A stretch of 13,915 nt of DNA, taken from NCBI GenBank assembly GCA_019310665.1, contig JAFDDW010000010.1:1-13915 (forward strand), read 5' to 3'. The stretch comes from Deltaproteobacteria bacterium (GTDB lineage Bacteria > Desulfobacterota > Desulfobacteria > Desulfobacterales > JAFDCJ01). Made by a program: the position numbers and the translations under genes. Below the pieces are notes generated by a model. That model was not told the DNA's origin. It ran no database searches and saw only the letters and a list, made by a program, of their open reading frames with translations. This document shows, piece by piece, positions 6,687 through 13,137 of this stretch. How positions within the stretch are numbered: the stretch's first letter is position 1; each line of letters starts with the position of its first letter.

Positions 6687-7632
6687 CCGCATACGCAGCA
6701 GCTGCCGTATGGTCGCAGATCAGGCTACCAGGGTTAGGATAAATTACAACCATATTCCCGCCTATGCCGCTTCGCTGCCGGTGGGTAAAGTAATTACACC
6801 CCAACTTGATCCCGACTGTCATTACCTCGGCAATCAAGAAGATACCGTCAACTTCTTGATCACCCTGAATGCCATCAATTTCGGATCCGGCTATTTTCCC
6901 CATCTGCGCAAGCGACCCGGAATGTCGGGCTATTTTACGATGGCCTCTTCATTGAAGAATGCTTACCAAAAAACGGGCCCTTTATCAGCGGAACGGTTAG
7001 CTGAACTCTCCGTATATGAATGTACCCGAATTTTCGACCAGGATCCCAAAAACCATATTATACAGGAGTTAATGCAGCACTTTACCACTGCCCTCAACGA
7101 CCTGGGACGGTATCTAATGGATCGGTTCAACGGAAAGTTCACCGACCTGGTGGAATCTGCCCGATCATCTGCAGCACGCCTGGTGCAATTGATGAAAAAA
7201 ATGCCATACTTTAATGATGTTGCGCGTTACGATGGGCACAAAGTCCATTTTTATAAACGGGCCCAGATCAGTGCGGCTGATCTGTCGCTGGCATTCAAAG
7301 GGCGCGGCTGGGGACACTTCGTCGATTTGGACCAGATGACCATTTTTGCCGACAACCTCGTTCCGCATGTGTTGCGAATCGATGGGATTTTGATATATGA
7401 AGAAACATTGATTGCCAGAATCGATAATGGCAACCTCATCCCGGCCGGCTCACCCGAAGAAGTGGAAATCAGGGCCTGTGCCGTCCACGCGGTGGAGTTC
7501 ATAAAAAAGGAAATGCTAACAGCGGGCCATGATATCACGTCGCCGACGCTTGATAACTTCCTCTGGAATAAAGGTCAGCAGCCTGCCTATAAGGCAACAC
7601 CGCGGCATCGCACAAGGTGTGTATATTATTGA
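6673..7632 (+). CDS. queuosine-salvage glycosidase homologue (Qng1/DUF2419 family)
   Basis: This 319-residue protein matches the length and pattern of the queuosine salvage family, whose characterised members cleave queuosine 5'-phosphate to free queuine for tRNA modification. Recognisable parts in order are FDRIRSSCRMVADQA at the N-terminus, TVNFLITLNAINFGSGYFP (58-76), SGYFTMASSL (85-94), YKRAQISAADL (195-205), LDQMTIFADNLVPHVLR (219-235) and GILIYEETL (238-246). The acidic residues around D218, D220 and D227 lie in the segment that holds active-site aspartates in the family. It is cytoplasmic, with no signal peptide. ATG 6673 lies inside the DUF1989 stub and lacks a clear ribosome binding site, so translation is probably coupled. 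The next gene follows after 12 bases. Confidence 0.85.
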   Translation: MNIFDRIRSSCRMVADQATRVRINYNHIPAYAASLPVGKVITPQLDPDCHYLGNQEDTVNFLITLNAINFGSGYFPHLRKRPGMSGYFTMASSLKNAYQKTGPLSAERLAELSVYECTRIFDQDPKNHIIQELMQHFTTALNDLGRYLMDRFNGKFTDLVESARSSAARLVQLMKKMPYFNDVARYDGHKVHFYKRAQISAADLSLAFKGRGWGHFVDLDQMTIFADNLVPHVLRIDGILIYEETLIARIDNGNLIPAGSPEEVEIRACAVHAVEFIKKEMLTAGHDITSPTLDNFLWNKGQQPAYKATPRHRTRCVYY

Positions 7633-7644
7633 AAGGACTGATCA

Positions 7645-9228
7645 ATGATTTCTTTTGGGGATTATCCCTACCCTTCTCAAAGAATGCCTGTTCTGGCACG
7701 GAATGTGGTCGCCACCTCCCAGCCGCTGGCTGCCCAGGCCGGTTTGCGGATGCTGCTTCAGGGCGGAAACGCTGTTGATGCCGCCATTGCCACCGCCGTT
7801 TCGCTTACGGTGGTCGAGCCGACCAGCAACGGCATCGGCGGTGATGCCTTTGCCCTGGTCTGGAGCGATCAAAAGCTTCACGGACTGAATGGATCCGGAC
7901 GATCACCGAAAGCCTGGTCCTTCGAACGATTTGCAGGATTCGATCAAATGCCGAAGTTTGGCTGGGATGCGGTAACCGTTCCCGGTGCCGTGGATGCGTG
8001 GGTTAAACTGTCTCAACGTTTCGGCAAATTGCCCTTTATTGATCTTTTCACGCCGGCGATTGAATATGCGCAAAATGGCTTTATGGTTTCTCCCATAACA
8101 GCGGACCGCTGGGCGCTCGCGGCCGAATTGTACCGGGAATTTCCGGATTTTGGCCGGATCTTTTTACCCGGCGGAAGAGCCCCCCGTGCCGGTGACCTAT
8201 TTATCTGCAGGAATCAGGCACGAACACTCAGAATGATTGCCGAAAGCAAGGGAAATTCCTTTTATCGAGGGGAACTGGCGGAACAGATTGTTGATTGCGC
8301 CCAATCAAACGGCGGCCTCATGATCCTTAAGGATCTGGCAGATCACAGATCCGAATGGGTGACGCCCATTTCAGTCAAGTACCGAAATGTGCATATGCAC
8401 GAAATACCACCCAACGGACAGGGCTTGGCAGCGCTCATTGCTCTGGGGATCCTGAATCAGTTTGACCTTAGGCAATATCCGGCTGATTCAGCCGACAGCA
8501 TTCACCTTCAGATTGAGGCCATGAAAATTGCGTTTGCCGAAGCCTATCGGAACATTGCCGATGTTCGCAGCATGGAAGTTAATCCTGAAGAATTTTTAAC
8601 CACCGCAATTTTGACGCGCAGGGCTGGGGAAATATCCATGACACAGGCTTCTCACCCGGAATCAATACTGCCCACCGATCACGGAACCGTCTACCTGACA
8701 GCCGCAGATGAGAGCGGTATGATGATCTCTTTTATTCAGTCCAACTATCTGGGCTTTGGATCGGGCATTGTGATTCCGAACACGGGCATCGCCATGCAAA
8801 ACCGGGGCTGCGGCTTTGTGTTGGATAAAGACCACCCCAACTGTGTTGCCGGCGGCAAGCGCCCTTTTCAGACCATTATTCCGGGATTTGTCACCCGGGA
8901 TAACCGCGCGCTGATAAGTTTCGGGGTCATGGGTGGCAATATGCAGCCCCAGGGCCACGTGCAGATGATGGTCAGAATGTTTGATTATAATCAAAACCCC
9001 CAGTCCGCCTGCGATGCGCCCCGCTGGCGGATCGATGAAGATTTTAATGTCGCTGTGGAGCCCGGTTTCTCAGAGCTTGTCATTAGCGATCTTAAAAAAC
9101 GCGGTCATGCGATCATCGAAGATGCAACGATCTTTCATTACGGCGGTGCCCAGGCAATCCACTGCCTGCCATGCGGTTATTGTGCCGCATCGGATCCCAG
9201 AAAGGATGGGCAGGCGGTAGGATACTAA
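7645..9228 (+). CDS. ggt: gamma-glutamyltransferase, apparently cytoplasmic
   Basis: This 527-residue Ntn-hydrolase matches gamma-glutamyltranspeptidase. AAQAGLRMLLQGGNAVDAA (30-48) and SNGIGGDAFALV (61-72) open the large subunit. Self-cleavage is expected before the nucleophile T348 in TDHGTVYLTAAD. The small subunit carries GFGSGIVIPNTGIAMQNRG (370-388) and GGNMQPQGHVQ (430-440). Such enzymes hydrolyse or transfer the gamma-glutamyl group of glutathione or related amides. E. coli Ggt is exported, but this protein has no signal peptide and begins directly with MISFGDYPYPSQRMP, like the YwrD-type branch. GAAAGGA about seven bases upstream of ATG 7645 supports the start. It is the last gene of the operon before a repeat element. 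Confidence 0.93.
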   Translation: MISFGDYPYPSQRMPVLARNVVATSQPLAAQAGLRMLLQGGNAVDAAIATAVSLTVVEPTSNGIGGDAFALVWSDQKLHGLNGSGRSPKAWSFERFAGFDQMPKFGWDAVTVPGAVDAWVKLSQRFGKLPFIDLFTPAIEYAQNGFMVSPITADRWALAAELYREFPDFGRIFLPGGRAPRAGDLFICRNQARTLRMIAESKGNSFYRGELAEQIVDCAQSNGGLMILKDLADHRSEWVTPISVKYRNVHMHEIPPNGQGLAALIALGILNQFDLRQYPADSADSIHLQIEAMKIAFAEAYRNIADVRSMEVNPEEFLTTAILTRRAGEISMTQASHPESILPTDHGTVYLTAADESGMMISFIQSNYLGFGSGIVIPNTGIAMQNRGCGFVLDKDHPNCVAGGKRPFQTIIPGFVTRDNRALISFGVMGGNMQPQGHVQMMVRMFDYNQNPQSACDAPRWRIDEDFNVAVEPGFSELVISDLKKRGHAIIEDATIFHYGGAQAIHCLPCGYCAASDPRKDGQAVGY

Positions 9229-9229
9229 A

Positions 9230-9381
9230 GGAATGTCGAATGTCGAATGCAGAATGTCGAATTAAGGTATTCTATCAATTTTATAAACAAAAAAATGATG
9301 GAGCGAAGCGACTTCCACAATTCAATCTGCCGCAGGCGGATCAATCTACATTCGTCATTCCAAAACGTCATTCGTCATTTT
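9230..9381. repeat. MITE-like element with heptad-repeat inverted arms
   Basis: Starting two bases after the ggt stop, the left arm is a 7-bp tandem repeat: GAATGTC, GAATGTC, GAATGCA, GAATGTC, GAATT (9231-9263). The right arm at 9349-9381 has the complementary heptads CATTCGT/CATTCCA and CGTCATT twice. The arms are imperfect inverted copies (GTC against GAC) around an AT-rich centre of about 85 bp. The same motif style recurs at 13780-13904. It contains no transposase and is probably a small non-autonomous repeat. Any + strand open frame across it, such as one starting MSNAECRI, is a product of the repeat and not a gene. The remaining sequence up to 9448 carries no other gene. Confidence 0.6.
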
Positions 9382-9448
9382 TAGGGCCGGCATTTTCTGC
9401 TCAAAACCGCCCTGCGTACCGTTTCTTTGAGAAAGGCGAGGTATTCCT

Positions 9449-9799
9449 ATGACATCAAAATCCGGTATCAGCCCCCATCAAATCGCCTTCTATGATCCCG
9501 ATCGAAAAGGCATATTGATACATATCGATCAGCTGCCTAACTCTCCTTTTGAAGTTGGCGACCGGTTCTCGGTTCGCAAGGGAAAGCGGGAATTGTTTGC
9601 GATGACCCTTATCAAAGACGATGATGGAGATATCATTTTCGATAAACGCGGGATATTCATTGAGCGCACCCGCCAGATTGATATTTTACTCGGCGGCATA
9701 TTTGATGAATATGTTTTCTACATCGAACCCGAAATACCGCTAACCATCAAAATTAAGGCTCTGGAGATTGTGAAGAATAAAAATCAAACATGGTTTTAA
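9449..9799 (+). CDS. 116-residue protein of unknown family
   Basis: The frame starts at ATG 9449 with GCGAGGT about ten bases upstream. The product begins MTSKSGISPHQIAFYDPDRK and has several predicted beta strands with little helix. The middle is acidic and basic by turns: FSVRKGKRELFAMTLIKDDD followed by GDIIFDKRGIFIERTRQID. It ends with a Lys-rich strand. There are no cysteines, signal peptide or membrane segments. I do not recognise a family. It sits between the heptad element and the aldolase gene, 86 bases from the latter, so it may be part of a separate short operon. Confidence 0.65.
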   Translation: MTSKSGISPHQIAFYDPDRKGILIHIDQLPNSPFEVGDRFSVRKGKRELFAMTLIKDDDGDIIFDKRGIFIERTRQIDILLGGIFDEYVFYIEPEIPLTIKIKALEIVKNKNQTWF

Positions 9800-9845
9800 A
9801 ACCTATTCACAGCTGAGGGCCGATATATAATATAATTATTAGAAG

Positions 9846-9872
9846 CTGTCTCAAAGTTGCATTTAAAGACAG
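9846..9872 (+). promoter_or_regulatory. short inverted repeat in the aldolase leader
   Basis: CTGTCT (9846-9851) and AGACAG (9867-9872) are perfect inverted copies with 15 bases between them. They lie just before the GGGAGA ribosome binding site. An AT-rich TATATAATATAAT stretch at 9824-9836 could supply a -10 box, with TTCACA at 9806-9811 as a distant -35 (19-base spacing for the second TATAAT). The arms might be an operator or a weak leader hairpin. Confidence 0.25.
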
Positions 9873-9885
9873 ATGGGAGACCGAA

Positions 9886-10638
9886 GTGAATTCAAATTTC
9901 CGGAAAAGACTGAATAGAGGTGATGTGCTGGTTGGAACCATGATAACACTTCCCTATGCCGAGGTTGCCGAAATTATGGCTGAAGTCGGATTTGACTGGC
10001 TCTTCATCGATACGGAGCACAGCCCTTTCAATGCTCACGGCGCACAGACAATTTTGCAGGCTGCCGGCCATAGCTGTCCCTGTGTTATCCGCGTCCCGGC
10101 CAATGATGAAGTCTGGATCAAAAAAGCACTGGATATCGGTGCGGACGGGATTATTGCACCCCAGGTGAATTCAGCTGAAGAAGCTGAGGCTGTCGTTCGA
10201 ATGTGTAAATACCCACCCCAGGGCAACCGCGGCGTCGGCATCAGCCGGGCTCATAAATACGGCCTGCGGTTTAATGAGTACATGGAGCGGGCCAATGATG
10301 AGATTGCAGTTATTTTGCAGGCTGAAACCACCATGGCCTTAAAAAATATTTCCGAGATTGTGAAGGTCCCGGGGATTGACGCTATTTTTATCGGTCCCTA
10401 CGATTTATCTGCCAGTATGGGCAAGTTGGGGCAGTTGACCGATCCCGAGGTTGAGCAGGCCATCACAACCATCGCAAACAGCTGCAGAAAAGCAGGGGTT
10501 CGCCTGGGACTATTTGGTGCAACAGCTGAAGCGGTTAAGCCTTTCATCAGGCAGGATTTTACCCTGCTGGCCATCGGCACGGATGGATTACATATGGCCC
10601 ACCGTGCCAAAGAGATACTCAAAGCCCTGAAGCAATAG
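9886..10638 (+). CDS. HpcH/HpaI-family class II aldolase
   Basis: This 250-residue protein is read from a GTG start with GGGAGA (9875-9880) upstream. It matches the 2-dehydro-3-deoxyglucarate / 4-hydroxy-2-oxoheptanedioate aldolase family, metal-dependent enzymes that cleave or form 2-keto-acid aldols to give pyruvate. Recognisable sites are the catalytic His in FIDTEHSPFN (H45), R69 in CVIRVPAND, the GADGIIAPQVNSAEEAE strand-helix (85-101), the metal-binding E147 in LQAETT, and D173 in IGPYDLSASMG. All expected key residues are present, so it should be active. Substrate preference within the family cannot be read from sequence. A hairpin follows at 10671-10697. Confidence 0.9.
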   Translation: MNSNFRKRLNRGDVLVGTMITLPYAEVAEIMAEVGFDWLFIDTEHSPFNAHGAQTILQAAGHSCPCVIRVPANDEVWIKKALDIGADGIIAPQVNSAEEAEAVVRMCKYPPQGNRGVGISRAHKYGLRFNEYMERANDEIAVILQAETTMALKNISEIVKVPGIDAIFIGPYDLSASMGKLGQLTDPEVEQAITTIANSCRKAGVRLGLFGATAEAVKPFIRQDFTLLAIGTDGLHMAHRAKEILKALKQ

Positions 10639-10670
10639 ACCAATAGCGAAAAAGATGCCGGATAGACGAT

Positions 10671-10697
10671 AGATTAAAGCTGATTGGCTATTAATCT
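10671..10697 (+). terminator. hairpin after the aldolase gene
   Basis: AGATTAA and AGC (10671-10680) pair with GCT and TTAATCT (10687-10697) around a TGATTG loop, with a single bulged A at 10690. This gives ten base pairs. There is no T run afterwards, so intrinsic termination would be weak. It could instead protect the 3' end of the aldolase message. Confidence 0.35.
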
Positions 10698-10739
10698 GGC
10701 AACGACCCCTGAAGAAATTCACTGGATCTTAACGACCTC

Positions 10740-12551
10740 ATGCGAAACAAATCATTGACAGATCAACCGGACGGCCCCCCCGATTCCTCCAAAAGCCAAT
10801 CCACGAAGGGTATTCTGAATTTTACCCTCAAGACCTCGCTGGCGGGCCTTACTATTTTCCTGGTCTTTTTGATTTATTCCAGTAACCTGGAGGGGCCTTT
10901 TGTTTTTGATGACGGAAGTAACATAAAAAGCAACCCCGCTATCCGCCTGACCCAGCTTTCCTGGTCCGGCCTCAAAGACGCCGCTTTTAAAAGCCCGCTA
11001 CCCAATCGCCCCCTGGCATATATCAGTTTTGCCCTCAATTATTATTTCCACAGTTATCATCCCGTTGGTTTCCGGTTGGTGAACATCCTGATTCACATGT
11101 CTGCCGGTGGTTTCCTTTTTTTATTTATTAAAACAACTTTAGGGTTGCCGGCCTTGCAGTCCCGGTTCGGAAACAGCAGATGGCTGCCCTACATCGCGGT
11201 GTTGATCTGGCTGATTCACCCCCTGCATATTCAGTCTGTGACCTATATCGTTCAAAGAATGAACAGTATGGCGTCCATGTTTTATATTCTAGCCATGCTG
11301 TGTTATACCAGGGCCCGCCTGACACAAAGCCCCACTATCAAATGGCTCCTGGCTGCAGCCTGTTTGGTGTCCGGCATCCTGGCGCTTGGCACTAAGGAAA
11401 CCGCCGCCACCTTACCATGTTTCATTTTGCTCTATGAATGGTTTTTCTTCCAGGACCTCAGCCGGGAATGGCTGAAGCGACACCTGCCGTTTTTAATCGG
11501 AGTGTTCATTCTGCTCATCGGTGTGTCACTTATATATTTAGACGGCCATCCTTTTGAAAGGATCCTGTCTCGATATGAACTGCTAAATTTTACCCTGACC
11601 CAGCGCGTTGTCACCGAGTTCCGAGTGGTTATTTTATACCTGAGCCTTCTGATATATCCTCATCCGAATCGACTGAATCTGGATTATGATTTCCCGATTT
11701 CCCATTCCCTGATTGATCCTATCACAACCTTGGCGGCGCTGATGGTGATCGTTGGGTTGATTGGCATAGCTTGCCTGCTGGCCAAAAAAGATCGGCTTAT
11801 ATCTTTCTGTCTCCTGTGGTATTTCGGAAATCTGGTTATAGAATCATCGCTCATCGGACTGGAACTCGTATTTGAGCACCGCACCTATTTACCCTCCATG
11901 TTGATCAGTTTAATGGTAACCGTCCTGGCGGATCGCGTTGTAAGATCAAAATATCTAAAAATCGCAACCATATGCGCCATAACCATGGTATTTAGTGCCT
12001 GGACCTATGAACGAAACATGATTTGGAGCACTGCCGTCACCCTCTGGGGTGATACGGTTAGAAAATCACCGCAAAAGGTCCGGCCGCATAATAATCTCGG
12101 CAATGCATTAAAAAGTCAGGGGAAAATTGAGGAAGCCATTGTTCACTTCAACCAGGCGCTGCAAATAAATCCCGCTTATGCCAAGGCCTACAACAATCTG
12201 GGAACTGCACTGGCTGCCCAGGGTAAAACGGAGGAAGCCATTAAGCATTTTGGGATAGCCCTGTCTATCAATCCCGGAAATGCAGAAGCCCATAGTAATA
12301 TCGGCGTCGCCCTGGCAACCCAGGGGAAAATTGAAAAGGCCATCGCGCATTTCAAGGCCGCATTGAACCTCAAGCCGGACCATGCGAAGGTGCATAGCAA
12401 CCTGGGTGCCGCTTTTGTTCGCAAGGGTCAATTGCAGGAAGCCCTAAAACATTTCCAGATTGCACTGCGTCTCATGCCCGGTGATGTCCAAACCTACAAA
12501 AATCTACAAATCTGTCTCAAGCTCATCAAACAAAATAAAAAATTGAACTAA
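10740..12551 (+). CDS. TMTC-like membrane GT-C protein with C-terminal TPRs
   Basis: This 603-residue protein has a short polar N-terminus, about 9-11 transmembrane helices from residue 32 to 425, and four TPR units from about 448 to 583. After the first helix comes FVFDDGSNI with D57-D58, the acidic pair typical of GT-C glycosyltransferases. RPLAYISFALNYYF, IHPLHIQSVTYIVQRMNSMA and EHRTYLPS (379-386) are landmarks of bacterial relatives of the eukaryotic TMTC proteins, which are O-mannosyltransferases using lipid-linked sugars. A role in protein or envelope glycosylation is therefore plausible but unproven for the bacterial branch. The ribosome binding site is poor. The gene stands alone, 101 bases after the aldolase. 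Confidence 0.82.
   Translation: MRNKSLTDQPDGPPDSSKSQSTKGILNFTLKTSLAGLTIFLVFLIYSSNLEGPFVFDDGSNIKSNPAIRLTQLSWSGLKDAAFKSPLPNRPLAYISFALNYYFHSYHPVGFRLVNILIHMSAGGFLFLFIKTTLGLPALQSRFGNSRWLPYIAVLIWLIHPLHIQSVTYIVQRMNSMASMFYILAMLCYTRARLTQSPTIKWLLAAACLVSGILALGTKETAATLPCFILLYEWFFFQDLSREWLKRHLPFLIGVFILLIGVSLIYLDGHPFERILSRYELLNFTLTQRVVTEFRVVILYLSLLIYPHPNRLNLDYDFPISHSLIDPITTLAALMVIVGLIGIACLLAKKDRLISFCLLWYFGNLVIESSLIGLELVFEHRTYLPSMLISLMVTVLADRVVRSKYLKIATICAITMVFSAWTYERNMIWSTAVTLWGDTVRKSPQKVRPHNNLGNALKSQGKIEEAIVHFNQALQINPAYAKAYNNLGTALAAQGKTEEAIKHFGIALSINPGNAEAHSNIGVALATQGKIEKAIAHFKAALNLKPDHAKVHSNLGAAFVRKGQLQEALKHFQIALRLMPGDVQTYKNLQICLKLIKQNKKLN
12081..12488 (+). repeat. four in-frame 102-bp TPR coding repeats
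   Basis: The C-terminal part of the membrane protein gene is four 34-codon units, each following the pattern NNLG-AL-QGK-EEAI-HF-AL-INP. They begin at about 12081, 12183, 12285 and 12387. The first three are also similar at DNA level around the GAGGAAGCCATT block. A degenerate fifth unit may start at 12489. The repeats probably bind a partner protein or substrate peptide. Confidence 0.8.
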
Positions 12552-12874
12552 TTCTTTTGATAGTAATTGTCAAAAAAACCTTCCGCTATTCAATTTTTAG
12601 GCACCAATGGTCAGATAAAATTTCTCAAAAAAATTCGATATTTTATCTGTCAGGGGTGGAATAAAAGCAAAATGTATATAATTCTTGGGTTGACACTGAC
12701 CTCAGTATGTGTTCCTAAATAGTCTCGCCCCAACTATCCATCACCAACCCAAGTCCACCTGAAACGGAAAAATCGAGCATGGCAATTGATCCGAGATTTA
12801 AGTCGTATTCTTAAGGGCAGAAAGTTAACCCTGAACGCTGAACCTTGGAACGGTTGCAAATTTGGGAGATTCAG
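12552..12874. other. 323-bp gene-free stretch with two AT-rich hairpins
   Basis: No convincing coding region was seen on either strand. Directly after the TPR gene stop, TTTTGATA (12555-12562) pairs with TGTCAAAA (12568-12575) around GTAAT, a possible weak terminator. A perfect 10-bp inverted repeat lies at 12612-12649. Near the right end, CTGAACGCTGAACCTTGGAACG (about 12832-12853) shows a 7-bp period like other repeats in the window. A TTGACA at about 12691 has no good -10 partner. Confidence 0.5.
12612..12649. promoter_or_regulatory. 10-bp perfect inverted repeat
   Basis: CAGATAAAAT (12612-12621) and ATTTTATCTG (12640-12649) are exact inverted copies with an 18-base A-rich spacer. It could be an operator for a dimeric regulator or a hairpin in the transcript. 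It has no T tail, so it is a poor intrinsic terminator. Confidence 0.4.
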
Positions 12875-13078
12875 ATGACAAAAGAAATTCTGGAGAAGAT
12901 GAAAAAAGGGGTGTATTATCCTGGAAATCATCTGGGAAAAAAGGGGAAATTATCAGATCTGGTTGAAAAAGGCTATGTCCATCGCATGGATGGCTCTTTT
13001 CTCTGTGGGCCGGACAGTGAACCCAATTACTGTTTGACCGATAAAGGACTGAATTATAAGGACCAGAATTTCAAATGA
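12875..13078 (+). CDS. 67-residue protein of unknown family
   Basis: ATG 12875 is preferred over the in-frame ATG 12845 because GGGAG (12864-12868) lies six bases before it. The product begins MTKEILEKMKKGVYYPGNHL and continues with KLSDLVEKGYVHRMDGSFLC and YCLTDKGLNY. A helix, then LVEKGYV, then a hairpin with LTDKG resembles a small winged-helix fragment, but I cannot assign a family. It has two cysteines (C48 and C57) and no signal peptide. Its stop overlaps a 20-codon frame by ATGA, which in turn overlaps the next gene. Confidence 0.6.
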   Translation: MTKEILEKMKKGVYYPGNHLGKKGKLSDLVEKGYVHRMDGSFLCGPDSEPNYCLTDKGLNYKDQNFK

Positions 13079-13137
13079 CCCTGGAGGTGATTTCAGATTT
13101 TCATCTAACGCCCACTGTAATGGTTCCGTGTAAATGA
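13075..13137 (+). CDS. 20-codon linker ORF between two genes
   Basis: ATG 13075 overlaps the preceding stop (ATGA 13075-13078). The frame reads MTLEVISDFHLTPTVMVPCK and stops at TGA 13135-13137, which overlaps ATG 13134 of the membrane protein gene, again as ATGA. No strong ribosome binding site precedes either start, so the frame may relay ribosomes from one gene to the next. It could also be chance. The peptide itself resembles nothing I know. Confidence 0.35.
   Translation: MTLEVISDFHLTPTVMVPCK

Noticed and set aside
9230..9381. CRISPR array
   Set aside because: The repeat unit is only 7 bp with no spacers of regular length; arms are inverted rather than direct.
9171..9452. 93-codon + strand open frame containing MSNAECRIKVF
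   Set aside because: It spans the end of ggt in another frame and the GAATGTC heptads; such peptides are a translation of the repeat, with no ribosome binding site of note.
12691..12720. TTGACA as the -35 box of a promoter for the 12875 gene
   Set aside because: No -10 box with reasonable match lies 16-18 bases downstream, and the distance to the gene is long.
12734..12931. 65-codon - strand open frame
   Set aside because: It reads through the TGAACG-type repeats and overlaps the better supported small gene at 12875.
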